This document shows positions 36,590-51,489 of a DNA stretch of 64,000 bases, piece after piece. Source of the stretch: Glandiceps talaboti (Eukaryota; Hemichordata; Enteropneusta; Spengelidae). The translations under genes and the position numbers were made by a program. Location: positions 8,774,960 to 8,838,959 of the forward strand of contig NC_135557.1 of the NCBI RefSeq assembly GCF_964340395.1, written 5' to 3'. The notes beneath the pieces were generated by a model, which was not told the origin of the DNA, searched no databases, and saw only the letters and a list, made by a program, of their open reading frames with translations. Position 1 is the stretch's first letter; each line of letters begins with the position of its first letter.

Positions 36590-39500
36590 CGTTCTCTTAT
36601 GTTGTCATACCTTTGTGTCTCATAGAATTCTTCTCAATGTGTTGAACTACGACACTTCATGTTATTTACACATACATTGCTAGCTATAGGGATAATGAAT
36701 ACTGACGTCGTAACGAGCACTGTGCAGTTTTTTAGTACCATTTCGGATTAGACTTTCCTTCTTACATCACACATGGCAGTTAAAGGGTCCGTACACATGA
36801 CGTAATTCGTCTCACGGCGCTTAGGCATCGCTGTCAGTTTCATTGACTCACACGCCGCTTAATATACAACATTAAAATGATTAAAGTTAGATGATACTAT
36901 TTCTACTTTGTTTCCATGGAAACATGGTGCGATTAATATCAGCTAAATCAGCAGTGATATGACAGATGATGGCAAGGTGTTGGAAGTGCCTAGCCGATCC
37001 GTTGTCGTCTTTCGATTTCTTGTTATTTTTATAAGGTTTACGAACTAAATAGATTGTCATTTGATTTGCTCAGCTGACAGGGACTCCTAGAAGTCGAGGC
37101 TTGTTTTCTGTCCTTTCAGTAACATAATCAACATAAAGTATAGCGAGACAATATTTCAAGTGACCTTTGACCTTGTCGTAGTTGTCTACCTGTGAGTCCA
37201 TTCTAAGTGTCTGATTGTATTGTCAAAACCGGGTAATAATCATATCCATCGCATTGATCCTCCACTGATCACAATGGTCTAGACACTGCCTTACATTATG
37301 ATTTCACCGAACCGGCACTGAGTGATGTCATGCAGGTAATCGATGTAGCTGTCTTTTCTCGTGAAATATGTGTACACGTATTTGTGATAATAGACTAGAC
37401 CACACTAAACTATCGTTCATTGGCAAGTAGCATCCAATACTACACCCGAATTTGAACCAAACCCCTAAGGGCGTTACTTGATTGTGTTTTCTGTTTCTGA
37501 TGACTTAGCGTCTCCAAGGTAACACTGATAATTATCACATCAAGTTTGGGCATCTTTCCTTTTTTTCAGAAATGATTTCTCATTTTTCTTTTAAAATTTC
37601 AAAATTCCAATGAAGCTGTAGGAAACATAACCAAACACGGGAACGGTTATATGTGCATATCTTCCCCATATGGATAAAACGAGACAGGGTAGCCGCGGGG
37701 CATGGCTAGTAAGCAAAACAATGTTTTGACAAATGATTGAGGGGGGGGGGGGGTAGCTTCAAACTCACCTAATCCAACTGGATGGTTAGATAAACACCGC
37801 CCTCTAATTCTCAAAAAGACAAATTAAAAATATCAACACTTAGGATAGTCTTCGGCAAGGAGGGGAGGGTTACATTGTACAAATCGGTTCTCAGGAGAAG
37901 GTCACATTTTAGTAAAAAGGGAATTAGAGGAGGGTTTTGACTTACGTTTAACGTATAATTGTATTGTTTAACTGTGCACGCAATGTTGGCATCTTGCCAC
38001 TGGTTAGACATCCCACTACTGCCACCGTTGTATCGTAATATCAGGACATATCAGTCAGATCTCTGCTGACAGCCATTCATTGAATCAATTGTTAGTTGTG
38101 GTGTTAGGAGAGGAGTGGGTCTCACAGGAGTGCAGGAATCAGTATGGAAAACAATTGGGGATAATGTTGTGGAGTACTAAATTCTGAAAACATTGGGCAG
38201 TGTGCCCATCTAGTCTTTAAAGAGTTCTAACTTTCTGGTATGCCAATTAGATCCAAACACGGGAATAAATTAATGCAGAGCCGTTATACAAATTCATTGT
38301 AGTGGTTGTAGTGACAGACAACCAATGCCTTTAAAATTATCAATGTGGTGGCAGTGGTGGGATCGAGTCCTTATCATTGATTCTGGGACTCGTGTCCCTT
38401 TTCACGTCTGGCAGCATTTTATTAACCCGTGTTTTGAGAAAAGAAGTTGATGAAGGAATGCCTTTTAGAGAACGGATCCAGGGCTAGGGGAGGATCATAT
38501 TTCATGCAACAGTATGGATTTGATTTCCCCTGCCCCTTTAACTACTAAAGGCTCCCCCAGCAAATCTATTTACACCACCGTCTAATCCGCAAAGAAAGGC
38601 AACGGTTAAAATAGCAACTGTGGATTCACTCAATGTTGTACGTATATAAGGTTTGTTCTTCGATGTACAAAAATCTATTTAATATACAGTGCATCAACCA
38701 TCGTTGTCGTCTTCCTTATCGCCATTGTTATCACTGTCTTTATCTTAATTGATTCCATTATCGTTTACTCTAGACGTATTCGAACGAATTTGAAGATTGC
38801 TGATCGTATCTTCATATTTGGTTTCTTAATCAGCCGACTATCGATGCCTATTGACCAAACAACTGTTTGAAAATTCTATCCACGCATACTTCTGCTAAAC
38901 GTTTAGCGCCAAATCGACTATAGCCACGTACATGTCCACAATCTCCTCTCCACATGTCAGTAACCGATGTTTTATTTGGAAATAATGCCTCTCTATTTCA
39001 TCTTGTCTGATATTTTCTTATCTTTGCTAATCTTAATATCATTTGCGTACCTTTCCCCGTGACACCCGCCCCCCTACAGTAATTACAACCCAGGTCAAGT
39101 TTCCGTTCACAGGCTCTATTTGATACAAACACGTAGAAACAAATCAGAAATTGCACCTGCTACATTTTAAGATAAGCAAAATTGAATTAATACAGTACCT
39201 TGAGATATTTTGTCTTAATGAAATTAACGACGGTGTCAGCGTACAGACGTCAAATGCAAACCTCGCCCACGTGTCTGCGTCAAGTTGCAGTACATTTAAA
39301 TTATTTACTTCATAGTAGACAAAATGTAGCAAGAAATTACGTTCGTGCTATCTTTAGAGTGTGCAGTTTGTCGTCGGTAAACGGTAACTTGAAACGGACT
39401 GCATGTATGCATTATGTAGCTGACTCTATATGAATTGTCGGTGAATCATCATCTCATAAATATATTATTCAAATCATACACAATGGATTACGTTATACTA

Positions 39501-40100
39501 CACACAGGATTAAGTCAAACACATACATCTATAGTACAGAATGTTAGTACATTTATACACAGAGTCAGAGCGCACGTCATCATGTTACGCAGTAGTTAAA
39601 AAGACAAGGATTTTTTTGTAGGCCTCTTCAACAAACCAGCAACTAATAGGCAAGTTGTCGTTTTTGCTTACAATCATCCTGGTTATTCAGTTGAGTGTAT
39701 TAATTTCTGGCGATATATTTTTACGATATTGGTAAATACGCGAATACTTTTCCCCTCAACTTTCGGTATAAAGGTAGCAAACGCTTAGGAATATTCTATT
39801 TGCGGTATCGATGATTTTAATAGGTTATGGGTTTTGCATGGTTCAAAGGGCATTGATCGTGGGAACTGTAATTATGCCATAATGGCCCTATGTGTACACC
39901 TTAATATGAAATAAACAGTAACATGTTTCTCAAGGGTTTGAATATAGAACATAACATCTGGACGAAACGACATGGGCAATACACAATTGAAATTCACTTT
40001 GTCAGATGAGGGTCATAGTGCATGTGTTACATGTATAAACGCTGTAGACACACATGGGCATCAGCGACGCAAAATTACATGGATATGTATGGAGAGAGGC
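36590..40100. other. Mostly featureless; one weak exon candidate
   Basis: Apart from a possible exon at 37946-38011 and a 13-base G run near 37741, I see no supported gene, RNA or element here. Confidence 0.4.
37946..38011 (-). CDS. Weak candidate coding exon
   Basis: ATG at 38011 opens 22 codons (MSNQWQDANIACTVKQYN then YTLN) ending in a strong donor AAC|GTAAGT, phase 0. The frame is open only to TGA about 45 nt upstream, with no good acceptor, so the ATG would be the start. No partner exon was found. Confidence 0.22.
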
Positions 40101-40108
40101 TGGATTGT

Positions 40109-40216
40109 ATGTATGTATGTATGTATGTATGTATGTATGTATGTATGGATGGATGGATGGATGGATGGATGGATGGATGGATGGATGTATGTATGTATGT
40201 ATGTATGTATGTATGT
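40109..40216 (+). repeat. (ATGT)n-(ATGG)n-(ATGT)n array
   Basis: An ATGG block nested inside ATGT, showing spread of a point variant within one array. Confidence 0.95.
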
Positions 40217-40333
40217 CTGACGGACTCTCTCATATGATTACATATAGCATGAAACAAACACTTATAAATTGTATCTTGAATTTTCATGCTTAATCAATGT
40301 TCAGACAACTTACTATTTTTGGAGTACACATTC

Positions 40334-40609
<276 letters not shown>

Positions 40610-41318
40610 ATCCAGGGAATCAAGCGTACATTCACTACCATTCACGACTGAATTGGCGACTAGCACAGAAATGTATTAATGGCAATACCAGTAGAGGTAA
40701 AAGGAATGCGGCAGAAAGGAAATAGCTCGTGATATTCAATTTTCCGCTATGCTGAATTCTTACAAATAAAAGATAAAGAGATGTATGTTGACAACACTGT
40801 CACACGCAGCAGACTATAGTAGACCTGATAAGCTGTAGTTATTCCCAGTTCACTGACAATGTTGACTGTTTCAGTTTACATGAGCTTCATTCATATCATT
40901 TGAACATATGAAATGATGCCGTGTGGAATGCAGATCGGTAGTATTTCGTGGTTGTCAATACTACGAGGTCATTTACCCAGCAATACATCTTTCTTCCCTT
41001 TTATATCATTATATGTGAGTCATTTTTGCTACAGAATGCAAGTCGTTAACGCGTACTATCATGCGGAAATGATACAAATAGTAATAGTTTTGGACAGATA
41101 AATGATATTAAGAAACACCCAACTTATGCAAAGGAACACTAAGATATTTAAACTTTGTAGTCAAAACCAAAATTAAATCCCCTACTGTAGCCATTTATAT
41201 ATTGTATATATTAGATATATATAACATTTCCTGCTTGTGATGAAATAACCTTTCTAGATATCATGAAACCGAGTTGATGAATTTCTGTTTGAAGATCTCT
41301 TTGGATATTTAAATATTG

Positions 41319-41679
41319 TTAAGGCCTAATAAACAAATTGTGTGGTTCCAATTACGCTCAATTCTAGAATAGATGGGGTGGGTAGATTTTTTATTTTATT
41401 TTCATTATATTTTTTTTCTGTGTGAGTGGCTAGTTCAGATTTTCCATTGTTTTCCAAATGGTCTCTGTGTTGTTTATTTCTTCCCATCAGATGTACAGCC
41501 ATTACAGATTGTCTTTTTAAATTGATGTCAGTTTCCGCATCCACTATTTCTAGTGAGACTTAACAATTTTTGTGATTTTATTTTTCTTCTTCTCGAATAT
41601 GTAAAAAATGTTTAGGGTCAGCATTGAAAAGCTTGGTGGGGGTCGGGTAACCCGAACCAAACAATTTTTTTAGGCCTAA
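41319..41679. mobile_element. TTAGGCC MITE, copy 2
   Basis: Ends TTAAGGCCTAATAAA and TTTTTTAGGCCTAA. Shares TTCCATTGT, CCAAATGGTCTCTGTGTTG and GTCAGTTTCCGCA with the copy at 57545. Confidence 0.85.
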
Positions 41680-42026
41680 GAGATTATATTGGGGTTTTTT
41701 GTTGCATGGTGATCCAACTACATTGTGGATTGTATTATCTTGTCGTGCTAACGAAGTCTATCTACGTTCAATGTATGGTTAAATCAGGATCCTGTTCATT
41801 GCATTTTCCAGCAACGTTTCCGAAAAAAATGGTTGTATCAAACTGACCCTTCTAAAAATGTTGCTCTTGTAGTTGCTGTCAGAGACACGCTAATATACAT
41901 GACAATACCTACAACGCCTGCAACTTTGAAAATGTGAACAGTTTGGGATATTCCTTCTATAGTTGTCGAGTATAGATTTGATAGGGACTTTTTATTATCA
42001 CATATGTATCACAGATTACTTTCGGC

Positions 42027-42343
42027 GGTACGCGCGCATACTAGTGGTATTTGCACAGCATGCGGCATGGCAATACCAAAAACGTTCATTGCATACGTGC
42101 AAATGATATGCAAAATAGGCCGCACTTGTTCGTTCTACCCGAAAGCATGCGCATTCTGCCATTTTGACGGAAATTTGTTGTTTTGGTATGTGGGTACTGA
42201 GGGGTATTTGCAGTCGTGCTTGCAGTGACTCCTGCCGCACCTTCACGAGCGTAGCGAGTGAAAGTACTGCCACAGAGAACCCACAAGCACTCATGCAGAT
42301 ATCCCTAGTATGCCACAGTTGCACTCACGCGTCATGAGGTTTT
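42027..42343. mobile_element. Dispersed inverted-repeat element, copy 2
   Basis: Close relative of 5847-6213: GCGCGCATACTAGTGGTATT at the start, CAAATGATATGCAAA inside, GGGGTATTTGCAGTCGTGCT in the middle and CACTCACGCGTCATG at the end. Confidence 0.7.
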
Positions 42344-42911
42344 TTCATATTCTCTATTTCCCTCATGCTAAAAATAAACACCGCTTTGATGATTGTCTGT
42401 CCTAACATCGATTAAGAAGCACGTCAATATTTGTTTAAGCTTGTAGAAAATCGCCATTTTGAATTACAGTTGAGAAGGTACTTTCTTGATGACGCGTACG
42501 TTAAACACAAATACAATGATTTTTAATACCATCCAATATGATTGACGTGTTATACGGTTGACATCCTTGTCGGAGATAAAATTCATACTGAGCTTGAGGC
42601 CACTTAAGGATTCTGTCAGAGTTTTGCAACCAATCCAATTAACGTAAATTTGGCCAATCATGAATGCAATCTTCTCCCTACTGAAGCCATCTCTTTAGTT
42701 AGTAACCAATCATAAATAGATCAATATTAAGTTCACACAAATATATGTACGAAATGTTGGTAACTGTTCAAGGTAATGTTGTATAAGCTGATAAAAATGT
42801 GTGAGATGTAGGAATATGATAAACAATTTAAGTGTACACAGTTTGCTTTAGTACTTATTTGTGATTCGTCATTCTTTCCAAAACCTCTTCTATACCAATT
42901 TCCCACAGACT

Positions 42912-43235
42912 TTAAAGTGGCCATATGGATGAGGATTGGGAAATTTATTTTGGATTTTTTGGTTTATAAAACAAATTTATCATGGCTTCCTACTTTAAAA
43001 ATCAATGTGAAACGATACTGACGAAGTTTGTGTTTGTAACTCAATACATTTCATAAAAACTAAAAAACAATGTGTAAAAAGTTTGTTATTATACGTACAA
43101 TAACAAACATTTTATACATTTATTAATCTTTTGTGATTGAGTTACAAACAAGGACTTATCATATATTGTTTACATTGATTTTTCAAGTAGAAAGCCATAA
43201 TGAAATACTCAATCCTCATCCCGGTGGCCACTTTA
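42912..43235. mobile_element. Palindromic MITE with AAAGTGGCCA ends, copy 1
   Basis: TTAAAGTGGCCATATGGATGAGG on the left pairs with CCTCATCCCGGTGGCCACTTTA on the right. ATGGCTTCCTACTT, AAATCAATGT and GTTTGTAACTCA recur inverted in the other half, so the whole element is a long imperfect hairpin. Confidence 0.85.
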
Positions 43236-43299
43236 TGAACTAAAAATGTGCACAGACATACAGTAAAAACAGTAAAACTGTAGGAAGTGTCTGACCCTG

Positions 43300-43437
43300 T
43301 TTTTTCTCCAGCCAGTTCTCTTTAAATTCGTATGTAACCGTGTCTTCTTTAACTGCATATTCGTCCGTACTTTGTTTGTCGCCAATGGCAAGTGCTTGCA
43401 AATCAACCTGAACAGTTATAACTGCGAGCAATAACAA
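43300..43437 (-). CDS. Weak candidate exon
   Basis: A minus-strand frame reads LLLLAVITVQVDLQALAIGD, then KQSTDEYAVKEDTVTYEFKE and NWLEKKQ. No ATG precedes it in frame. Possible acceptors are GCTCGCAG or CTGTTCAG, but no good donor follows. The composition looks protein-like and the start is hydrophobic. It could be one exon of a secreted protein or chance. Confidence 0.22.
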
Positions 43438-44391
43438 TCTTAAAATCTTATCTCTTACAATACTATAGAGTTTGCTTGTTTGCTATCAAGTAGATACCCA
43501 TCAGATTTATTGCCACTGTCTACATGTGGCACTTCTAGCAACGTCTTATTCCGTCAAGGGAATACGTGTCTCTGTGTTAGTAATTGGATTACGACTCGTA
43601 ACTCACTTTTAGTAACAATCCTAATTCAGTTGTAAATAATAACACATACACGAAGGAATTTGTCGTCAGACAGTTATGTGAACTTTGACCTCTCTGTCCT
43701 TCAGATCTGTGGAGAAGATATAGTAAAATTTAAGTACCATTTTTCAGAAATTTGTTAAATACACAGAAATCGATACAGCTTTTTATGGAGTATAGGCTTT
43801 TACGTTATCACAAGAGAGCTATGGAAATACATCTCAAATAAATCGTGTGATCTATTCTAACAATTACCTGGCAGTCAAGCGGATGGAGTTTGAAGGTGCC
43901 AAAGTTTAACACGATGAAGCAGGATTATGAGTTAATAAATTGAAAGACAGACACATTTTGAACACGCATAGTTAAGGTTGGCGTTGCATTACCATGTCAG
44001 TAGGGGTTATTCACAGCGATATGATGCAGGAGAAATGTTCCACTTGAAAACACACAATGCCAGACGTAAGGATTACAAACCTCACAGCAATCTGGGTTCG
44101 ATGACACTTCAGTTATCAATTACGTTCACCTCGGTGAACACGTGCTGTAATGTCTTCTGATGTAAGATGTCCACTTTAAACTCACTAGGGGTATTGCTGA
44201 ATTATTTAGCAACAGAGTTGGAATTCGAAAACGAAATCAACGGATACTTCAGTCCACCATTATCAGGCTTTTCAGCTAAGAGTGCTTCAAAATCTCCATT
44301 TGGAATTATTACTTTATCAAGATATTGTGGTTATAGTTTGTATATTACATTTTGTGTTTCAAGATTTGTACCATACCACGTAGTGGTAGTG

Positions 44392-44937
<546 letters not shown>

Positions 44938-44999
44938 TTTCAAATTTTAGCAGATAGTCCTTTTCTGCTAATGTTAAATTTAACGTGTATTCAACTAAA

Positions 45000-46085
45000 C
45001 CCCCGTTCGTTACTTTCATTGCTATGCTGTACAAGAAGAATGCCAACTAAACGTATTATCTAAGTGAATAACTAGCCAGGTTAAACATCAATAGAAGGGA
45101 ATTAGATGTACTGAGCTGGAGTTCTAGCAAAGAAAATTTAGGTTCCTGTTTTGTTTGTAAAAATATGAGTAAACCAACAGAAATTCTGATAGTAAAAGCA
45201 CCTCTGATAAAATAGTCAATAATGTAATCTAACAGAAAAGGCCACGATGTGGCTTATTAGATACATTTAAACGTTGTGAATCCTGAAAAACAAATCAAAT
45301 TTTCCAGTATTGATTGATGCTGGATACACTGATAATTAAGAAAATGGATAAAGTTGTACAGACCTTGTGTTCTGTTTACTCAAAGATATCCTACTATACT
45401 TAATTATAGACCTGACTCTACAAATGTAAAAGGAACTCTGATTCAATTGGAAAATGCAGTAATTGCTTCTATTGACGATGGGTTTTAGGCGAATGACATC
45501 AAATGTAATATAGAGTCCCTATATTGGAAAGGGGAATTGGTAATACTGATTCTGAATTGAGCTAATAGAACAACATTCATCGGGACATATATTTCGGTAA
45601 CTATTTATAGCCCAAGACAGTATTGTGGAAGAATGTTCAAGTTGTTGTATGAGAACGGTTTAAAGACTGGCGGTGTCTTTAGCATGCATGGCATAAACGT
45701 TAGCCCTTCTCATCACATTGTCTTGATACTGTTACAATATCATTTCCTCTAGTATTACGAGAAAGGGTAACCTGTTCTTCAGCATAATAAATTGAATTAT
45801 CCTTTACATCGGTATTCATTAACCTAGCAAATAGAGTCAAATGAGTTGAAAGTGAATGTTTATCACTGACCAAACATTGATTGTAGCAATTGGCGTCTCC
45901 ATACTAAGTGAATACGTTCAATGCCTAGTTTGAACATGTTCTATTCTCAGACCTTCTAATGTATAGGAATATAAAAACACCTTTAAATAGCTGCATTTGA
46001 CACTTCTGTGGTTTGCCTTATAATCAACAACACTGGTTTTCACTCAGTCATTTATTATTTCTCTAATATGCAATATATACAAGAA
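45000..46085. other. No gene recognised
   Basis: AT-rich sequence, stop-dense in all frames. Confidence 0.4.
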
Positions 46086-46095
46086 ATTAAATTAC

Positions 46096-46354
46096 ACTAC
46101 ATTAGAATACATTACATTACATTACATTACATTACATTACATTACATTACGTGCCATGCCATTACATAATATTACATAAAATGACCTGACATGTCATGAC
46201 ATTAATTACATTACATGACATTAATTACATTACATTGCATTACATTAATTACAATTGTATTACATTACAGTAATTACAATTGTATTACATTACATTACAT
46301 TACATTACTTACAATTACATTACATTACATTACATTACATTACATTTCATTACA
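46096..46354 (+). repeat. (ATTAC)n pentanucleotide array
   Basis: ATTAC units with ATGAC, AATTAC and GCATT variants. Confidence 0.95.
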
Positions 46355-46787
46355 TACTCACTAATGGAAGCATATGATTGGTCCGAAGCGTCTTATACAC
46401 GTCTGTAGATGTCAAGCATTATATTATGGTTCAATGATAAACACTGACTTGTAACTTTATAAAGGTGTTTGTTTATTGATGATGTATATGTGATAATTGG
46501 TCTTCGAGATCATAAAGTGTATTATAGACTATCAATTACATATTACACCGAGAAATATAGTAACATGTACATGTACTGTTAGATTTGCAATTTGTGAAAT
46601 GTTACAATTGTAGGTGATGTTTAGTTATTTCATGGAGGTTAGCACCGGCAATAAATAACAAAAGTAAATGGTTCTGTGTTATTTTATGGCCATCTTGGTC
46701 AGACTAGAATCTGAAATCTATAGATGTCATTACTATTTCAATCAAGGCAGGCAAACAGACATTTTAAAAAGACTTGACAGTTCTGCC

Positions 46788-46795
46788 TACATACA

Positions 46796-46832
<37 letters not shown>

Positions 46833-46920
46833 TTAATCAATCAATCAATATATCATTCATGTACATTAATCCCCCAATTTACAGATACAAAAACAAAGGT
46901 ACACGAATGCATGCACAGAA

Positions 46921-46961
<41 letters not shown>

Positions 46962-47010
46962 CACACACACACACACACATACATACATACATACATACAT
47001 ACATACACAG
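46788..47010 (+). repeat. Cluster of (TTAC)n, (GACA)n, (CA)n and (CATA)n
   Basis: TTAC at 46796-46830, GACA at 46920-46960, CA to about 46978, CATA to 47006. Confidence 0.93.
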
Positions 47011-47119
47011 TTCTGATCCAACATTACTTTTAAATTATTGCAATCAAACTGCATCGTCTATAGATCTTGAACAAGGAGAAAAGATAAAAGGTTCAATTAA
47101 TGTTCAGAGAAGTGCACAG

Positions 47120-49450
47120 ATGTAGACTAGTTGCTAATCGCGAAGAGTTGCCCATTGAATTATACACACTGTATGTCACAATCTAAAACATAACTATTCA
47201 ATTCCACAGATGATTTACTCATTGTTGGGATTCGTCTTTCTGTCGAAGGAAATCATTTGTATTTTAACTTAGAAGTCATATACATAGTTGTCAATTATTG
47301 AAGATGTATAGTGGAAAATGCATTAATGTCACAGGGGTGTTCTGTAGGTACACGTCGTCGTTGCCAATTGTAATAACTCGTCCTATTCATGTACAAACAA
47401 GATTACGAAATACGACTCACAAAGGCGCAATTAATTTGGAGACATACTAAACTTGATTTATTGCATGTTTGATTATATTATAGAAAGTTGTTAATCTAAA
47501 ACAGAGCGTCATCTAGCGTGACGTAAATCTTACTAAACATTGCTACATTCTATCGTCTGTAGCGACAAATAGGATACTGACATTGCTAACATGTATCGTC
47601 TGGTGCGACTAATCTTTCCCTGACATTGCTGCAGTTTATCGTCTGGCGTGACAAACAAGTTACTGACACTCTAGATTTTGTTTGTGCTAGTTACCTTTTG
47701 AATGACCCACACTCCTGAAGAGATTAAAAGTAACAATTGTACATAAAAAGTTTGGATAAAATTTATCAATTTTAGTACATTTTTTTTTCTGGCAGTATGA
47801 CGGTTTGCTTCATGTTGCATAATTTCTATAATATATGTGGAACATTTGTGGTTCTATAAATCAGTTTGACTTTGCAAGTTTCATAAAATGAAGAATTGTT
47901 TCCTAACGTTTAAAGCTCCTATGTCCAAAAAAGGGAAATATTTGGTTCCTTTTTGTATACAATGATTAGTTTTAAATATACCCACACAGAAAGGATTCAA
48001 AAAATATCTGGGGGCAATAATCCAAACTTGTAGGGCCAACAGAACATATAACGATCGAAAGTGTAGTGACCATTACATAATCAGCAATATGGCGTCTCAG
48101 TCTGTCTTGATCGTTGCATTCAGATGTATATAAGCATAAATCTAGGATGGCAGTTTATGCATAATAGTTAATTATGTAAATTTATTCAAAGTATTACACA
48201 AGCACTTCTGAAATGGCCACACAGCGAAAATGAACACAAGTCCGAATGGAGCGACATATTCATGTTTTTGAAGATTTTCAAACGACATGAACGCTTGACT
48301 AGTATCGAGTGCACAAGTCCAATGCAAAAAATGAATAAAATCAAATGTATGTATATGTATTACAGGTAACCACAAATATGTTAATGTAAAATTGCCTTCT
48401 TAGAGTGCCACAACCTGGATTTGTAATTTTTTTATTTTTACTATATAATATCAAGCTATATGGCGTGGACATATTTCAACATGTATAGTTTGTCTGCAGT
48501 CCTATAATGCCAATGACGATTTCAGGGTGCATGCTATTTTCAAGCCATTCATACAGTTTACCTAAATGTGACGTTGCAACTCTCGCGTTACTAAGCTTAC
48601 AGGTCAGAGGTCGTCCGTTAGTACGTATGACCGGATGAAGTACTTGTTGTTTTATTACCAATATTGGCAAATTCAACGCATCGCATCGCGATTACCACGT
48701 AAGCTAGCTGTCACCCCTCCCAAGGTCGGACTATCACAATGAATTGACTAATTTGCATAATGCCCGAATTCACTTGAGTGGGAAACCACTTTCGTAAATC
48801 ATATAAATTGGGGTTAGAAACAAGGTTTTGTTTGAGAGTCCCTAGTTTAACTATTTACTTGCAGAGTGGCCCTTATGCACGCATGCGTATATCGGAGAAC
48901 TGCGCCATGTCTTTAAAATGAATACAATAATAGGCAATACGTCATAGGAAACTAGAAGAATGCAGAAATAGCCCAAAGACCTGCTATATTCTTCTGTGAC
49001 GACATACTTGCTGTCAGTGTGGCGAATACATATACCGTTATTAGTGAGATATATATCTGTTTTATCTCGCTGCGGGTACTGTTGAGATTAATTACACACA
49101 GCGTCAGACTGAAGATTGCTGCATGCAGTGTATACTAAGGAGACTTAAAACCTAGGGGTTCTTTATAACAATTAAGCTGTTATTTATTATTCACTGTAGA
49201 CTTCTTCTAAAAGTTCAAGCAAACATAAAAGAGTAAGTGTCTTGCTTATTAATGATGCAATGTATCTGCTGCCTAGCTACTAAACAATCAAACAGGACTA
49301 CCTTGTCTCAATCGTCTCATATATTGGCATTAGATAAACCACTCATTCTGACTCACATTAGTTAAATTGTGGTTGACTCTATATATCATACAATACCACT
49401 GCTTGTGTGCAAAGTTATCTCGTCATACATACTACTATGGAAACCAAGCT
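47120..49450. other. No gene supported
   Basis: A protein-like minus-strand frame around 48490-48620 (KLYEWLENSMHPEIVIGI) lacks an acceptor and donor. Otherwise nothing was recognised. Confidence 0.35.
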
Positions 49451-49461
49451 ATAGGCAAACT

Positions 49462-49965
49462 GAGGAGCGAGATCAATAGTACAATCACAGACAATGTAGT
49501 GTCCGTGGTTCAATGTAGTAATAAGAGAATTCTTTTAGACCATTTTAGTTCTTATCCGACAAAAATGAATTTCAAATGGATTATGTTTTGTGCCCCTAAG
49601 TACAATATTTCTAATTAAAATGTCAAATCGAGAAATGGAAGAATGTTCGCTATGATATGACCATCTTTCAGTATATGATGATCATCTTAACTGAATATTC
49701 GCACTTTTTAAAAATGTTGTTATTGTTGTTGTTGTTGTTGTTATTGTTGTAAGCCTTTTACAATCATCATTGAAGAGCTAAAAAAAGAGCATTTTTACTC
49801 ACTACATTGTGGCTTTTTATTCATAGTACTAAATATTACTACATACTGATTGTACTCTCTGAAATAATTATCAGTTTTGGCCAAATTAGTTGGGACAGGG
49901 GTGTCTGAGGCCTGTATAAAGAATTTGATTTTTTTATCCTACATTGGGCTATTGAGCACGCCCCT
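49462..49965 (+). mobile_element. TIR element of the CAATGTAGGAT family, copy 3
   Basis: Left GAGATCAATAGT..., right TTTTTTTATCCTACATTGGG then CTATTGAG. The interior matches the 25.7-kb copy (AAATGGAAGAAT, TTACTCACTACATT) and carries a single 37-bp-like unit, plus a (TTG)n run at 49721-49750. Confidence 0.7.
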
Positions 49966-50282
49966 AAAACCATTGTTGTTGCATAAGGTAGTTACCTTAG
50001 TAGGAGATAGTCTTGGTTATGTGGATATAATCACCATGTAATCAAGATAGTGCTATCACTTAGGTTGAATTTTGATTGTGAAGCCACGTGGGAAGAATCG
50101 GAGACACCACCCTACTGTGAGTGTATTTAATATTAACGTTCATTGATAGCTTACGTCAAAATGTTGCAATGATAATCTCAGTTCCAGTCTATCTTAGTTT
50201 GTCTATAGTTTGATTTCAATATTGGTAATTGTAACTAGGGAATGCATGGCCGACGTAGCTTTATTAATAAATAATATCGGCC

Positions 50283-50398
50283 AATATTAGTAATAGTGAA
50301 GTTACCTTATTGAACTCTCGTTTTTGAAGCGAATAAGTTAGCTACATAGTCGCTTCAAAAACTAGATTCCAATAAGGTAACTTAGCTATTACTAATAT
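50283..50398. repeat. Long hairpin (about 50-bp arms)
   Basis: AATATTAGTAATAG...AAGTTACCTTATTG...TTTTTGAAGCGA is followed, after a loop of about 17 nt, by its reverse complement with few mismatches. It could be a minimal MITE or a hairpin RNA locus; nothing separates these by eye. Confidence 0.75.
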
Positions 50399-50399
50399 A

Positions 50400-51485
50400 A
50401 CAAATATAGTCAAGTATCAATTTCTATTATACTATCAGTCAGTATGTTTCAAATTTGTTATATATAACACGGATTTGATTAATATTCACATATGGCTTAA
50501 ATGAATTAGATAAATGAGTAAGCATTTCCCCATTTTGTATGAGAAAAGCGGATCTCAAGATCTATTCCCTCCCCAAGGGAGTTTTTAGTTAGTGATTTAC
50601 GAATATCACTAATGAATGAGAGCATTAATTTGAATCACGAATGGTGATTTATTTCGTGGTTTGTATATAAAGGATAAAGTATGATATCCTGTTGCGTACA
50701 CAGATGGAAAGTAGTGAGCTTAACCCTAACTATATAAGCCTTGCCCTACCCAGCCCTAACCACATTGAAACTAGTAGTACACAATTACCCACAATTGTTG
50801 CACTGGGGTTTGATATGGCTAGATCCTTGTTTTAATAACATACAGTAAAATACTATGGAGTTTATTTACGAAAGGTCATACTGAACGCTTTAATTGACTT
50901 TTTTGAAAGTGAACATAATAATTACGAAAAAACTAAATTCCATAGAAGCTATTCCCATATAAATCACCATTAAGTGCTATAACTAATATCCTTTAATTCA
51001 ACACCTCCCCCACCCCCCAATAAATATCTTTAAAGTTCGTGTATCACTTCGCGAGGTTATCGACAAAAAATAAATTGAGTACGTGCAATGTTGATGAAGA
51101 GATAACATAACCGTTTTTGAATAGATTAAACCACATGGACAAGTTCGACACTACTTATTCACTTCAAATCATAATCTTTCACATTTATGACAAGCAGTGT
51201 GAATTGTACAATCTGAATAGAAATGACTGAAAACCGTTAACGTGGGCGCTTGACCCTTATTGCTGAAATGATGTACTTTTACAGTCCATTGCACACTTAC
51301 GAATTCAATGACCTCGTGTCTGAGCACTCAATAAAACGCAATATATTTCATGTATGATTTTATCGTTTGGTTGATATGACTGCCACATAGTATTTTAATC
51401 AGTTTTATCACGATACTACATTTAGATACATTAGAAACAAATTTCACATCTACAAACACGTGTACTTCACTTCATATTATACCAC
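50400..51485. other. No gene recognised
   Basis: AT-rich sequence without supported exons or element ends. Confidence 0.4.
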
Positions 51486-51489
51486 AAGC

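Noticed and set aside
48490-48676. Protein-like minus-strand frame (LYEWLENSMHPEIVIGI)
   Set aside because: No usable acceptor or donor and no recognised family; listed only within the gene-free stretch.
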